Shown here: in pieces, positions 26,646 through 37,414 of the stretch
How positions within the stretch are numbered: the stretch's first letter is position 1
Layout of the letters: the number at the start of each line of letters is the position of its first letter
Source of the DNA: Gilliamella sp. Pas-s25
GTDB lineage: Bacteria > Pseudomonadota > Gammaproteobacteria > Enterobacterales > Orbaceae
Direction of reading: 5' to 3'
NCBI RefSeq assembly: GCF_009795885.1
Contig: NZ_WTEV01000006.1
Location: forward strand, 81,967 to 131,801
Length of the DNA: 49,835 nucleotides
Notes under the pieces: model-generated
Told to the model about the DNA's origin: nothing
The model's database searches: none
The model's input: only the letters and a program-made list of their open reading frames with translations
Position numbers and translations under genes: made by a program

Positions 26646-28817
26646 TCATAAATCACTAAGCCATATTGGTAATTGATAGTTTGTCTTTTTTAAGAGATGA
26701 CATAAGTAAACCGCTTGTAAGATATGAGTTATGGCTATTTGTGGCTGACTGAGAATTTTTCTTAAAACGGTACTTAGAGTGTTTAATCCTAAGGTATCGC
26801 AATCATATTGAAGCGTGGCTAGTTGTTGTTTTTGCTCTATCAATAATTCAAGTCGTCCAGAACTTGTCACACTCTCAAGTATCGTTAAAAGAGGTTGAAT
26901 AATTGAAGTTGTAAACAAATCTTTCATATAATGATTTTCACCTAGCTGCTGTTTATGCGCTAAATAGGTATTTGTGATAAATTTTTGTTTAGAAATGGAT
27001 TTTTTGTTTTTATACCAGAAATCTTCAAAATCAAGGCTTAATGTTTTGATCTCTCCTGTTAGTTGATCTTTGTAAAGCAATGCAAAAGGCTCTAAATCTA
27101 AGAAGTTATCATTTTTTACACAGTTAGCAAACACAGTTAAGGGTTGATTGTTAGTTTCTAAAAAACTTGTTAGAACATCAATCCGCAATTTTTCATATTC
27201 ATCCCAAAAGATGCATAAAAACAGGCTATTTCCATCATTATCAAGCACTTTCCAAACTAAATTTTGTCTAATTTCGTCTATATAAGGTTTATTTGAGCTG
27301 GCTATATGAAGAATTAACATCTCATTAAAAGGAGAATCATCTAAACTATTATCTTGTAAATAGTCGCTCAATATTGACCAATTTTGAAAGCCTGCTTTTG
27401 ATCTAAACTCATAGTAATTTTCATCACTCCATGCTGTTTCTTGTAAAGTAACAGTCGATCCATGGCTCGACAATTCGCCGCTATCTGATACACGAGGTTG
27501 ATGAAGCTTTATTGCTTTTTGCATTAACATATAGGGAGATGTTTGCCATATTGACATACTATTCCAAACCATTAAGCGATTAAAATTGATATTGTTTTTA
27601 TAGGATCTGGCTAATGTGGTTTCTTGGTATTGTTGTTTTTCACTATCCCAAAAGTAGAAAGTTGCGCCAATCGCCCCTGTTTTACTTTGCCACCAACGCC
27701 CACCTAATGGCAAGAGATCAAGTGTTTGTAATTCTGTTTTATATTGGCGTTTTATTCGACCTCGTAATTTGAATAGTTGCTCACCCTGATGATGTAATAA
27801 CATTTCGGTATAGGCTTTTACCTGCCCCAAAAAAAGGAGTATATCTTGCTCTTCGACAGTAAAGTGACGTTTGGCAAGTAACTCAATTAATTGGCAAAGA
27901 TGCCGAAGCATTGCAGCCAAACGAGGTAATCCTTGCGATCTTGCCGACATATTGAGTAATTGTAGCTGTTCAGCTTGGCTATGGCTCACATGAGACAAAC
28001 CTTGCTTAATAAGTGTATAAATATGCTGTTGAATCTGTTTAATGAGCGTAATTTCATCAGCAGAAAGCTGATCAACCTCGTGCATTATGCTTTGTCGACA
28101 TTCTATTGGCCACGTCCATATTTTGTTATTTTGTTCAAATAGATAAGCAATAACCGCTAAATGTACTGCCATTTTTTGTTTTGTGGGGAATGCTGAAATC
28201 ATCCCAGCAAAGCCAGTGCCTGCCATATAAATAATGGGAGTATCACTCTCTGGTACAATAATTCGTATTTGTGAATCTTGATATTCAATTGTCACTAAGG
28301 GATTTTTTTGCCAGTCACAAACCAATTGGTAAGCAGTAAACATATTGGCTTTGCCGGCTTTTTTTAAGAGTTTGCTGGCATCTAATGACAATAATTCTGT
28401 TAACACGTTAGCTAAAGGTCTTATTGTTTCAAGCTGTTTTGTACTTATTTTATTATCAGAATTATGCGAATCATTGGATTGATTTAACGGCTTAATTTGA
28501 TTGTCATCATCGATGTTATTGCTATCGGTAATAGGATCTAACAACGAAGCATTTGATTGTAGCCATAAAACAGCCGATATAATGTGCTTACAATGCCCGA
28601 GAGCGGGGCAATTGCAACTGGCGGCCTGAATACCTTGAGCTGATAACCTGACTTGCTGACCATCCGCTTCGAATTCTAAATAATCTTCATTATTTTTTTC
28701 AACTAATGTAACTTTATTAGCCTCGATATCTTTACGCGCACGGCGAACTAAACCAATATTGGCATAAAGTGCCAATGCCTCTTGATCATAATTTAAATAA
28801 ATATGTTGCCAACTCAT
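26646..28817 (-). CDS. yehQ: SWIM zinc-finger protein (YehQ-like)
   Basis: About 723 residues from the preferred start. Near the N-terminus a SWIM zinc finger is clear: CNC (C68, C70), then C76 and H78 in G-H-C-K-H. SWIM domains bind zinc and often DNA or protein. The remaining 600 residues lack recognisable catalytic motifs. The start MSWQHIYLN at 28817 is preferred over an upstream ATG at 28838: GGAGG lies 8 nt before it and its ATG overlaps the VWA gene stop (ATGA), implying translational coupling. It is the last gene of the six-gene operon and corresponds to E. coli yehQ by order and domain. Confidence 0.85.
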   Translation of the reverse strand: MSWQHIYLNYDQEALALYANIGLVRRARKDIEANKVTLVEKNNEDYLEFEADGQQVRLSAQGIQAASCNCPALGHCKHIISAVLWLQSNASLLDPITDSNNIDDDNQIKPLNQSNDSHNSDNKISTKQLETIRPLANVLTELLSLDASKLLKKAGKANMFTAYQLVCDWQKNPLVTIEYQDSQIRIIVPESDTPIIYMAGTGFAGMISAFPTKQKMAVHLAVIAYLFEQNNKIWTWPIECRQSIMHEVDQLSADEITLIKQIQQHIYTLIKQGLSHVSHSQAEQLQLLNMSARSQGLPRLAAMLRHLCQLIELLAKRHFTVEEQDILLFLGQVKAYTEMLLHHQGEQLFKLRGRIKRQYKTELQTLDLLPLGGRWWQSKTGAIGATFYFWDSEKQQYQETTLARSYKNNINFNRLMVWNSMSIWQTSPYMLMQKAIKLHQPRVSDSGELSSHGSTVTLQETAWSDENYYEFRSKAGFQNWSILSDYLQDNSLDDSPFNEMLILHIASSNKPYIDEIRQNLVWKVLDNDGNSLFLCIFWDEYEKLRIDVLTSFLETNNQPLTVFANCVKNDNFLDLEPFALLYKDQLTGEIKTLSLDFEDFWYKNKKSISKQKFITNTYLAHKQQLGENHYMKDLFTTSIIQPLLTILESVTSSGRLELLIEQKQQLATLQYDCDTLGLNTLSTVLRKILSQPQIAITHILQAVYLCHLLKKTNYQLPIWLSDL

Positions 28818-29998
28818 TGCATGACCTCCGCTAACCAAGCAGCAAAATGTTCTGGTGTTAATGCGGCAATTTGCATACCCCGATTAGCTAATTGCTGTGA
28901 AATTTGCAAATCATAAACAGGATCAGCATTATCATCTAACGCCGCTAAACCTAACATTTTGACTCGATTACTGTTCATTCTTGAAACGGTTGTATAAAGG
29001 TGAATTAGTGCCCCGCCTTCACAAAAATCACTAATTAATACCACAATGGTTCGTTGTGGATTTTTAATTTTTTGTTCAGCATAATTAAGTGCTTTGGCAA
29101 TATCAGTGCCACCACCTAACTGGACAGTCATTAAAACTTCAACAGGATCATGGGCTAAGTGAGACAGATCAACAATTTGAGTGTCAAAAACCAATAGATG
29201 TAAATTAACAGAAGGTAATTTAGCCATAATACTGGCACAAACAGCAGAATAGATAATTGAACTATCCATTGAGGCGCTTTGATCAACACATAAAATAATA
29301 TCCCATGGTAAGTGCTTATTGGCGCAAGAATTAAAAATCGCATTTTCAATAATCATTTGCTGTTTTTGCTGATCAAAATGTTTTAAATTGGCCTTAATTG
29401 TTGCTCGCCAATCGAAATTTTGGTTACAACATATTTTAGAACGACGAAAGCGATTTTTTTTGCCAGCCAAAGCATTAACAAAATTGGATTTGATTTTTTG
29501 TAAAATCTCATCAACAACTTTTTGAATCAGTTCTTTAACCGCTAAATAGACTTCGCTTTTTAATTGTCCTCGCAAATTCATTAATAAACGAACTGAATTC
29601 ATATTCGCTTCTAACGTGTGAATAACATTAGGATCGTCTAAAATTCCTTGCAACTGATAACGGGCAATAGCCTGCTGTTGCAGGCGTTCAAATGTGCTTT
29701 TTGGAAACAATTTTCGCGTTTTATTAAGCCAATTTACGGTATTAAATACCGAATTTTCATTGCCACCAGGTGAAATCTTTTTTCGAGCGCTATCCCTATT
29801 ATCCTCACCACCTATTTTCAGACCTCGCTTACGGTATTCATTCTGATAAAGATAATTTAATGATTGTTCTAAGTTATGATCATGTTGGTTAAATGTTGCC
29901 TGATTAAGATGTTCATCAGCATATTTTCCTAATATTAACCGCCAGCGCTTAACATGATTAACATTATTGGTATCAATGATTTTTTTATTGTCACTCAT
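28814..29998 (-). CDS. yehP: VWA domain protein (YehP-like)
   Basis: This 394-residue protein has a C-terminal von Willebrand A domain, about residues 230-394. The metal-ion-dependent adhesion site is intact: DQSAS at 239-243, a conserved Thr in G-G-G-T-D-I, and a third-site aspartate in L-I-S-D-F. The N-terminal 200 residues are helical and basic. VWA proteins encoded beside MoxR ATPases typically act as their partners in metal-dependent assembly or remodelling, as with RavA-ViaA. It follows the DUF5682 gene by 9 nt and overlaps the SWIM gene by 4 nt. Confidence 0.88.
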   Translation of the reverse strand: MSDNKKIIDTNNVNHVKRWRLILGKYADEHLNQATFNQHDHNLEQSLNYLYQNEYRKRGLKIGGEDNRDSARKKISPGGNENSVFNTVNWLNKTRKLFPKSTFERLQQQAIARYQLQGILDDPNVIHTLEANMNSVRLLMNLRGQLKSEVYLAVKELIQKVVDEILQKIKSNFVNALAGKKNRFRRSKICCNQNFDWRATIKANLKHFDQQKQQMIIENAIFNSCANKHLPWDIILCVDQSASMDSSIIYSAVCASIMAKLPSVNLHLLVFDTQIVDLSHLAHDPVEVLMTVQLGGGTDIAKALNYAEQKIKNPQRTIVVLISDFCEGGALIHLYTTVSRMNSNRVKMLGLAALDDNADPVYDLQISQQLANRGMQIAALTPEHFAAWLAEVMQ

Positions 29999-30007
29999 GC
30001 TAAATCC

Positions 30008-32563
30008 TTACTGTTTAAACCAATCTTGTAGCTGTTGTTGCTCAATATGTTGGCAGACAGATAATTCCAAAGAAAGTGATTTTTGTAAGTCTTCGTCACT
30101 AAATTTATATTGCTGAAAACTCAGTTTTTCTTTTTGGGCGTTATATTTTTTAGAAATTTTTTCGGCAATCATTGCATTTTGTTTAGGTGTGAGTTGTGTA
30201 AATGCAAGCCGTAAATCAGGAAGTATTTTAATAAATTGCTCTTGTTCCCAATGCGCTAATAACTCGTCAAGGCTTGTTAATAATTGTGAGGAGTGGATAA
30301 TCAATTCAGGCGCACATTGCATTATCCCCATAAAATAACAACTTGCCTGTTCATATTGGGCACCTGAATCAAAAGCCACTTTTATTTTATGATCGAGTTC
30401 TGATTGACTGATTTGACAGTCCAAATAAGCAATACTATCAATGGCTCCACAAATCAATGGCGCTTTGTTTAATCGCGGTTGTAAACGATACAAATTTAGG
30501 TAAAAATCCTGTTTCAACTTTTTTACATCCAGTTGCTCTGGTAGATTATTGATTAGATTTCTAAATAATAATAATGTTTTTAAATTTTCTTGTTGTTGCT
30601 CTGTATCAGGTTGCTTTAATGCATCAAGCAAGAAAAAAGCTTGTTGTAGCACTTTAGCTAGCAACGCTAGCAAAGTTGAGCTAGCATTAAGCGCTAAAAA
30701 GTCCCGACCTTGCCATAAATAGAGCAAACGATGCCCACAATTTACTACTGACAATAAATTATTATCGACGTCTAGATAAGTTGATAACTTAGCCAATAAT
30801 TGGGTAAAGTAGGATTGTAATCCCATTAAAGCGGCTTGTATCCCCCCTTTTACCGCACTCTGACAAGAGTGTGCGGTCCCTTCTTCAGTTAATTGTTCCA
30901 TCGACTGTTGTAATTTTTGTAAAGCAATCTGTTCAAGTTGGGTGCCTTGCTCTGACAGCTCAATTAGCCTAGCTTCAACCATCGGTGTCCATAGATATTG
31001 CCAATCTTCGAACATAATAGTTAATCGCGTACCATATTGATAATTGGGTCCATCAAGACGATTAGCAAATCCAACGTCTAAAAAAGCAAGCAGATGTAAA
31101 AACCGGCTTCGTTGCCGATGCTCTGGTTTACGGTAAATATCAATATGCGTGATTTTAGGTAATGTATCGTCCAACTTAAAACGGTATTGTTTAAGTGTTG
31201 CATAAACTTGATTGACAAGTGGCGGGGATGCTATGTTGTCAGGAATTTGCCCTAATTGATTGCCCGATAAACTACGATAAACTATTTGCCAAAAATCACT
31301 GCGTACATCGTGAATGCTCCCTTTGATAAAAGCCGATTGCATACCATCAAGCAAATCATAACGCCCAGGGCCGTAATGGCCTCGAAGTTCGGCTAATAAG
31401 CAGGCTTGTTCAATCGCTGACTTTAAGGGGATAAAGCCAATAGCATCACTGTCGCTTTGCTTTTTTCGCAGTTTATCAGCGATAGCTGACAAAAACGCGA
31501 GAGCTTGCGCTTGGCGATAACCTTGCGTTGTTTGTGACTGGTTAGGGTTTTGTTCATAAGCCAACATCGATAGCCAAGATTCTTGATAATAAGCAGGAGA
31601 GTTCATCCCTGCGGTATAACCATTTAATGCATCAAGACGATCAAAACTATAACGAATAAGCCAAGTTCGATCCCGATCGCCACTTTTTTGCTGTCGATTA
31701 AATCGGATAATATCGGATTTTTTCGGTAAAACAAGCTTGTTTTGCCATAATCCTTCAAATAATGCTAGCGTATGAAATCCACCTGTAACTACCACAATTT
31801 TCGCATCGGGTGTTGATTTTTTTAATCGCCCAATGGCAGTTAACATATGCTGCTCTCGCTGGCTAGAGCCTTCTGCTTCGAGTGATGATGAATCGTAATC
31901 AAGCCTCGCCATTGCACACCAAATAAAGGTATCTTCAAAAAATGTTTGCCAATCAGCAAGATCGGTAAAATTTCTTAATTCAAATAAATGTTCCCAAACT
32001 TCGTCATGATCGCGACAATGTAATTTTTTAGCTAATTGAGTAATGTATTGACTATGTTTTAAATAGGTCTCAGAAAGTAATGATTTGCTCTGCTGTGGTG
32101 TGAATTCTTGGGTCACTTGTTCTGCCCAAGGCAGATCAATAAATTGAATCTTTGCATTGTATTGTTTTGCCAATTGTATTGCTTGCCACTCTGGGGAGTA
32201 ACTACAAAATGGATAAAATGCAGAGCGAGTAATTTGATGCGGTGGCATGTTCGCCGTATCATCTTCTTCATATTCATCATTCGTCTCAAGAACGATTTGA
32301 TCTAATTGAAGATCTGTTTGACAAAGTATAGCAATGGGCGGCTGTGTCTTATTATTTAGTAATTCCTCAAGTATTGCTGAAAAGCTAGCAGGTGCTTCAA
32401 TCAACACATGAGTCGGCTTAATTTGCGTGATCAACTGCCGCAAAGCATAACTGCAAGCAGGACTATGATGGCGCACAGGAGCAAAATAGATCTGCTCTTG
32501 TTGTAATGCATCTCGACATGTTAAAGCATTTTGTAGGCGTTGTGGTAATGGTGATCGAGCCAT
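30008..32563 (-). CDS. yehM: DUF5682 family protein (YehM-like)
   Basis: An 851-residue protein recognised as DUF5682/YehM by its opening IYFAPVRHHSPACSYALRQL (residues 25-44) and by V-L-I-E-A-P-A. A later GGFHT motif at 261-265 together with the early RHHSP recalls the conserved histidine/glycine motifs of the TraB/TIKI/ChaN-like fold, which includes metal-dependent hydrolases; that comparison is my inference. The rest, after about residue 450, is helical. It lies 16 nt after the MoxR gene and 9 nt before the VWA gene in the same operon. Cellular function is unknown. Confidence 0.82.
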   Translation of the reverse strand: MARSPLPQRLQNALTCRDALQQEQIYFAPVRHHSPACSYALRQLITQIKPTHVLIEAPASFSAILEELLNNKTQPPIAILCQTDLQLDQIVLETNDEYEEDDTANMPPHQITRSAFYPFCSYSPEWQAIQLAKQYNAKIQFIDLPWAEQVTQEFTPQQSKSLLSETYLKHSQYITQLAKKLHCRDHDEVWEHLFELRNFTDLADWQTFFEDTFIWCAMARLDYDSSSLEAEGSSQREQHMLTAIGRLKKSTPDAKIVVVTGGFHTLALFEGLWQNKLVLPKKSDIIRFNRQQKSGDRDRTWLIRYSFDRLDALNGYTAGMNSPAYYQESWLSMLAYEQNPNQSQTTQGYRQAQALAFLSAIADKLRKKQSDSDAIGFIPLKSAIEQACLLAELRGHYGPGRYDLLDGMQSAFIKGSIHDVRSDFWQIVYRSLSGNQLGQIPDNIASPPLVNQVYATLKQYRFKLDDTLPKITHIDIYRKPEHRQRSRFLHLLAFLDVGFANRLDGPNYQYGTRLTIMFEDWQYLWTPMVEARLIELSEQGTQLEQIALQKLQQSMEQLTEEGTAHSCQSAVKGGIQAALMGLQSYFTQLLAKLSTYLDVDNNLLSVVNCGHRLLYLWQGRDFLALNASSTLLALLAKVLQQAFFLLDALKQPDTEQQQENLKTLLLFRNLINNLPEQLDVKKLKQDFYLNLYRLQPRLNKAPLICGAIDSIAYLDCQISQSELDHKIKVAFDSGAQYEQASCYFMGIMQCAPELIIHSSQLLTSLDELLAHWEQEQFIKILPDLRLAFTQLTPKQNAMIAEKISKKYNAQKEKLSFQQYKFSDEDLQKSLSLELSVCQHIEQQQLQDWFKQ

Positions 32564-32579
32564 AATGATTATCTATTTA

Positions 32580-33677
32580 TTATTTCCAGAATTTTTTAGA
32601 CACCTGATAGAATGAATGCCATACAGGTGAGTTTTTGGCTCGTTCACGCACCACATTATCCATATAAAATTGAATCCGTTTAATATCATCAACATTATCT
32701 TTTAAAACAACGCCAATAAGCTGTTTAGCAATATGCCTACCCTCTAAGGTACCCTCATCAAAATAATAGGCATCTAATGCTGAGGCATACACAATATTGA
32801 CAGCTTCTGCTGTTGACATCACCGCATCTGGTGTTTTCAGCTTGGTGCCTGCTTGCGTTTGTCCTTGTCTTAACTCTTGAAACGTTGTTACTAATAGTTC
32901 AATGACATCGACTGGAATGATTATTTGCGATTTTAGTTCGCCTAATTCCTGATTAAGTTGCATTTGAATTAATTCTATTTCAAAGTTTTTATCGGTAATT
33001 GGATTAACGGTTTCAAAATTGAAACGACGTTTTAATGCAGCTGACATCTCATGCACACCACGATCTTGTAAGTTTGCCGTGCCAATAAGATTAAATCCTG
33101 GTTTAGCACTAATTTTGGCATTCTGCCCCATTTCGGGAATCATCATTTGCTTTTCAGACATCAAAGACACAAGCACGTCTTGAATTTCGGGTGGACAACG
33201 TGTGATCTCTTCAAAACGCACAATTTTACCTTGCTGCATACCGTGGTAAATCGGCGAGCCAACCAATGCCCGTTCAGTTGGGCCTTCGGCTAATAATAAA
33301 GCATAATTCCAAGAGTATCTGATATGATCTTCACTTGTCCCTGCTGTGCCTTGAATAGTTAGGTTTGAATCACCGCTGATTGCTGCAGCTAACAGTTCAG
33401 ATAACATCGATTTAGCCGTACCAGGTTCGCCAACTAACATTAAACCTTGTTTACCAAGCAAAGAGACAATCGCTCGATCAACAAGGGGATCGTCGCCAAA
33501 AAATTTACGGCTGATGCCGATCTCCTCATTGCCCAAAATAAACGTTCGCACCGATTTTGGTGATAACTGCCAACCTTTAGGTTTATTGTTATGACTATCC
33601 AATTTCAGCAACTTATTTAATTCGTTAGCATAACGTTGTTCTGCGCTTAAGCGAATGGCTTGTGTGTGTTTTACCAT
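32580..33677 (-). CDS. yehL: MoxR-family AAA+ ATPase (YehL-like)
   Basis: About 365 residues. Walker A is GEPGTAKS (83-90 from the start at 33677). Walker B follows as I-V-R-F-E-E-I, sensor 1 as L-I-G-T-A-N, and an arginine finger lies in A-L-K-R-R-F: a complete active AAA+ module of MoxR/YehL type. The start MVKHTQ is chosen over an in-frame ATG 18 nt upstream because the AGAAAGG Shine-Dalgarno lies between them and the ATG overlaps the preceding gene's stop (ATGGTAA). It is likely the motor of the system, paired with the VWA protein. Confidence 0.9.
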   Translation of the reverse strand: MVKHTQAIRLSAEQRYANELNKLLKLDSHNNKPKGWQLSPKSVRTFILGNEEIGISRKFFGDDPLVDRAIVSLLGKQGLMLVGEPGTAKSMLSELLAAAISGDSNLTIQGTAGTSEDHIRYSWNYALLLAEGPTERALVGSPIYHGMQQGKIVRFEEITRCPPEIQDVLVSLMSEKQMMIPEMGQNAKISAKPGFNLIGTANLQDRGVHEMSAALKRRFNFETVNPITDKNFEIELIQMQLNQELGELKSQIIIPVDVIELLVTTFQELRQGQTQAGTKLKTPDAVMSTAEAVNIVYASALDAYYFDEGTLEGRHIAKQLIGVVLKDNVDDIKRIQFYMDNVVRERAKNSPVWHSFYQVSKKFWK

Positions 33678-36600
33678 AATCCTTTCTTCTCCCACTCTGG
33701 GTCAAAACCGCTTGAGGCATTAGCCACAGCCATATAATCAGCATAAGCTTCTGCTAGTAATACTGGCGGCACATCGTTGATATCAATTGCATTGCAGTTT
33801 CCACCCTGCTTTTTACTAAAATATAGATTATAAAGTACAGCTGGGATATTCTCTTCTGGCACATAGCTACCACTAAATTCAATATTGATATAAAGCTCAA
33901 GCTCACCAAAATATTTATAATAGCCGTAAAAGCAAGCACCATCTTCAATATTGTCTCGTTTGTATCCTTGTTTAATCAATATATTTCGTATAGTAAAACT
34001 ATCTGTTAGCCAGCCTTTACGATCATCAATAATATTTTCTGCAATATGGCTAACATCAGGCAACGAATGGTTAAACTGTGTAAATAGTAGCGAAACTTTG
34101 TAATCTGTAAGATGTTTTTGCCATGTTTTGACCATATCGTTAGTTAACAATGCACTATGCGCAACAGTAATATGGTTTTCCTTACTAAGCGTAATCTCGT
34201 CATCATTTAAATCAATTAAACAGCCATCTTCGGTTGGGCGAAAACTCTTGACAATTGCCCCTGCTTCATTCACTTCAAGCCACACTAAACGTTGAATTAA
34301 TAGACGCATAATAGGATGGCTATAGAGATATTCTTGCCATGCTAAAACAGACCAACGTCGTTGCAAACACATGGCTTCGTATAAGCGAGCTGTTTGTAAT
34401 TCAAGCAATTGCTTCAGTGCTTTTTTGCTATTACTAAATTGTTTTTTGGCTTCTTTGACTAATGTTTCATCTTCAGATTTACGCGCTTCGGGTAGTGTTT
34501 TAATTTCTTTACCTTCGTCGTTTTTCAATACAAATTTGAATTTATCATCTAATGTAACTGTAAAAATTCGCTCACCATAATCAAGGCTCAACACGCCCGA
34601 TTCATCAAAACCTGCGGTTGGAATGGTGCGATCAGCCAGTTCATCAGCCGTCCACTGTTTTTGCTCAGCAATTTGGTTAATCAATAATTTTGCCTTTTTT
34701 TGCACGGACGGCGTTCGATAACGACATGCAATTGATAATAAAAATTGAATAATCAGCGGATCGTCACTAACAGCTATTGATTCCAGCATAGCTTCAATTT
34801 GACCACGCCTGATTTGGTAATTTTTAATATAGTTTTTTATTATCGATACAGCGGCATTACCTTGTATGCCACCAATTAGTGATAATACACCTTTTGATTT
34901 AATGGCTGAACCCACTAAGCGGGCAAGCACCTCTTGCTTTATCCTTTCAAAAGCTTCGTTTAAAGTCATATTTTCATATTGACCATAATATTCGGGATAA
35001 CGCTTTGCATAATCTAAATAATCTTTCCAACGCTGTTTTGCTTTTAAATTGGCCTCCATTTCGGCTTCTTCAAGTGTTGGCGTTAACGTGTCTTGCTTAA
35101 TAAAAGCGTGTAAAATAAATACCCCTAATTCGTGTTGACTTTTGAGGCTTAAAAGGCGGGTATAAATGATTAATAATGGATTAGCTGGCTCTTTTAATTT
35201 TATCGCAAGCCAAATCCACCAAGTAATAATTTGAGGTTCGACCAGCTTACCACTTTGCCAAGTTAATACTGGGATTAAACTTTCATCAAGCCATTTAGCA
35301 TCTGCTGTTTTTTTGCCCGTTAAGCCTTTTTGTGCATCATCAAGTAATTTAGCTGGCGTTAAATACTGGTTTATATTTTCACCTAAACTTTCAAGTGCAG
35401 CTAATAACGTTGCTTGCACCGATTCAGATTTCTCTTTGTTTAGCGCATTATTTAGTGCTTTTATTGATGATTTCTGTCCTAATTTTACTAGCCACTTGGC
35501 AGCTAAAATACGCTGCGATTGTTTAGTTGACATCAACGCCTCTTCCACTCGGCAATGAATATCAGGCAACACACTTAATGCTTTCTGCGCTAATAAACGT
35601 AATGATTGAATTTCACCTAATGCCAGTTCAAGCAGATAAGTCACATATTTAGCGGGTAACTTCGGGAAAAAGGTTAATATTTTTATCCCTCGTTCTTTCT
35701 CAAAAAAATAATCACTGTTTTGCACTTCCTGACTTGGCAATAGTCCCAATGCTTCATCAAGATAAACGGAATTTTCGGCAAAAAATGGCCAAACTAAATT
35801 AGGATCGACCTCAGTTGTGGTTTCATAATAATAATTCATTAAAAATGCGGCAGCGATGGTACGTTTCGCATCTGGCACATAATCTATTTTATTCATTACT
35901 TCAACTAACTGGCGTAAGTCAGTACGTAACAAGATTTCATGATGAGAAAAACTCAAACCTAAATGAAAGGAATTAGGCTTACGATGAAAAAATTTTTCCG
36001 CACGTAATAAGTGGTAAAGATTAAATTCGGGCAACGATGGCAAACGCCCTTTATTTAAAATAACTTCATAAATTAATTTGTTTTTTATATCCGTCTGATC
36101 GATATCACCTTTACCATTTAAACAATCAAAAATCGCATCTAAATCACTAACAGTAATTATTTTTAATTGCGCATAACGCTGTTGCTCAGATGTTATTTTG
36201 TAACCATATTCTTGGTTATATTGAATTTCCTGTTCTGCTTTCTTTTGCTGTTGAACTAATACTTCTTGGTAGTTTTGTTGCAAAATATCTCGCGCTTTAG
36301 AAGGTAAATCAACTTCAACGACCGATTCAAAAGGAGGAATAATTAATTCGATTTCTTGCTGTTTAGCATCCTCATTGCCACTTAATCGTGATAGTGCACC
36401 TTCAATAGTTTTAATCACGGTTTTATTGGTCTGCTGAGTTAATACTTCTTCTAAAATCTGACGATCAACGGATAATCTAGCTAATAAGTTTACCGCATGG
36501 CAACGTTGCTTAGGCGTTCCTTGGTCTAATAAAGCTTGTAACTCAGTTTGCACTATGTCAATTGGTAAACTTAATAATAAGGTCGTTGCCAACTCACTGA

Positions 36601-37414
36601 TTGCTTTTATGTTACTTGTTGATTGTTTTACAAGCAAGTCAATCACATCTTGTTTAAGTTTGTCTTGATTGGCAATATATTGTAATTGCTGTAATTGACC
36701 TTCTCTAGAAAGACCTTGTTCAGGCAAGGTTTTAAACCATTCAAGATGATCATAAATATAGGGCAATAGACCATTAATCATAAACACATAATGAAAACAC
36801 TTTAAATAAGATTCTGGTGTTTGTTGGCGGTCAAAAATAGCAAATAATAGCTGTTTCCCTAGCCCTTTTTGTTCTATTTCGAGCAATTGATGTAATTGTT
36901 GAACAGACCAATTTTGACGTTCAAGAATAATTTGTTCAGCATTTTGATTATAGCTAAACAAAGTTGAAACCAATCCATCTAAAAATAGATATAAAAACCA
37001 TAAAGGTAAATTTGGCGTGATGACATCAATATTTTTTTGTTCTGAATAAACGCGACTTTGCTGCATATTTTCAATATAGGTTGCTGCCAATACCTTACCA
37101 AAACGGATAATCTGTTCTGGCGTATAGTTATCCGTCCATTGTCGATAAAATAGTGCTCTCGCTTTTATTGGTTGCTTTTTCTCAGTGAAATAATAAATGA
37201 CATTAGTCGCACCAGGAAAGCCTAGACGTCCATAAACTCGCTTCTCATTATTATACATTTGCGATAATTGATTTAGATCCTCTAAAACTTGAGGATCTTG
37301 ACCTTGTAAAATATATTTACAAATTCGCTCAGGAATCAATTTATCTAATCCCCGCAAAATCTCAAAACATGCTAATAAATTGCATTCATTGCTGTTAGCG
37401 CTATCCTTTACCAT
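33671..37414 (-). CDS. DUF4132 / MolR-YehI family protein, copy B
   Basis: A 1247-residue cytosolic protein. The middle (about 580-760) has HEAT-like alpha-solenoid repeats (I-Q-S-L-R-L-L-A-Q-K-A-L-S-V-L, I-L-A-A-K-W-L-V-K-L-G, S-S-I-K-A-L-N-N-A-L). The C-terminal third is the DUF4132 region: L-A-D-R-T-I-P-T-A-G, D-Y-G-E-R, F-R-P-T-E-D-G, W-L-T-D-S-F-T-I-R, FYGYYKYF, and the end SGFDPEWEKKGLW. It is a paralogue of copy A at 37408-41112. E. coli MolR/YehI are of similar size (about 1200-1260); MolR was once linked to molybdate regulation but function is unsettled. It overlaps both neighbours by 7 nt with GGAGG before its ATG. Confidence 0.87.
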   Translation of the reverse strand: MVKDSANSNECNLLACFEILRGLDKLIPERICKYILQGQDPQVLEDLNQLSQMYNNEKRVYGRLGFPGATNVIYYFTEKKQPIKARALFYRQWTDNYTPEQIIRFGKVLAATYIENMQQSRVYSEQKNIDVITPNLPLWFLYLFLDGLVSTLFSYNQNAEQIILERQNWSVQQLHQLLEIEQKGLGKQLLFAIFDRQQTPESYLKCFHYVFMINGLLPYIYDHLEWFKTLPEQGLSREGQLQQLQYIANQDKLKQDVIDLLVKQSTSNIKAISELATTLLLSLPIDIVQTELQALLDQGTPKQRCHAVNLLARLSVDRQILEEVLTQQTNKTVIKTIEGALSRLSGNEDAKQQEIELIIPPFESVVEVDLPSKARDILQQNYQEVLVQQQKKAEQEIQYNQEYGYKITSEQQRYAQLKIITVSDLDAIFDCLNGKGDIDQTDIKNKLIYEVILNKGRLPSLPEFNLYHLLRAEKFFHRKPNSFHLGLSFSHHEILLRTDLRQLVEVMNKIDYVPDAKRTIAAAFLMNYYYETTTEVDPNLVWPFFAENSVYLDEALGLLPSQEVQNSDYFFEKERGIKILTFFPKLPAKYVTYLLELALGEIQSLRLLAQKALSVLPDIHCRVEEALMSTKQSQRILAAKWLVKLGQKSSIKALNNALNKEKSESVQATLLAALESLGENINQYLTPAKLLDDAQKGLTGKKTADAKWLDESLIPVLTWQSGKLVEPQIITWWIWLAIKLKEPANPLLIIYTRLLSLKSQHELGVFILHAFIKQDTLTPTLEEAEMEANLKAKQRWKDYLDYAKRYPEYYGQYENMTLNEAFERIKQEVLARLVGSAIKSKGVLSLIGGIQGNAAVSIIKNYIKNYQIRRGQIEAMLESIAVSDDPLIIQFLLSIACRYRTPSVQKKAKLLINQIAEQKQWTADELADRTIPTAGFDESGVLSLDYGERIFTVTLDDKFKFVLKNDEGKEIKTLPEARKSEDETLVKEAKKQFSNSKKALKQLLELQTARLYEAMCLQRRWSVLAWQEYLYSHPIMRLLIQRLVWLEVNEAGAIVKSFRPTEDGCLIDLNDDEITLSKENHITVAHSALLTNDMVKTWQKHLTDYKVSLLFTQFNHSLPDVSHIAENIIDDRKGWLTDSFTIRNILIKQGYKRDNIEDGACFYGYYKYFGELELYINIEFSGSYVPEENIPAVLYNLYFSKKQGGNCNAIDINDVPPVLLAEAYADYMAVANASSGFDPEWEKKGLW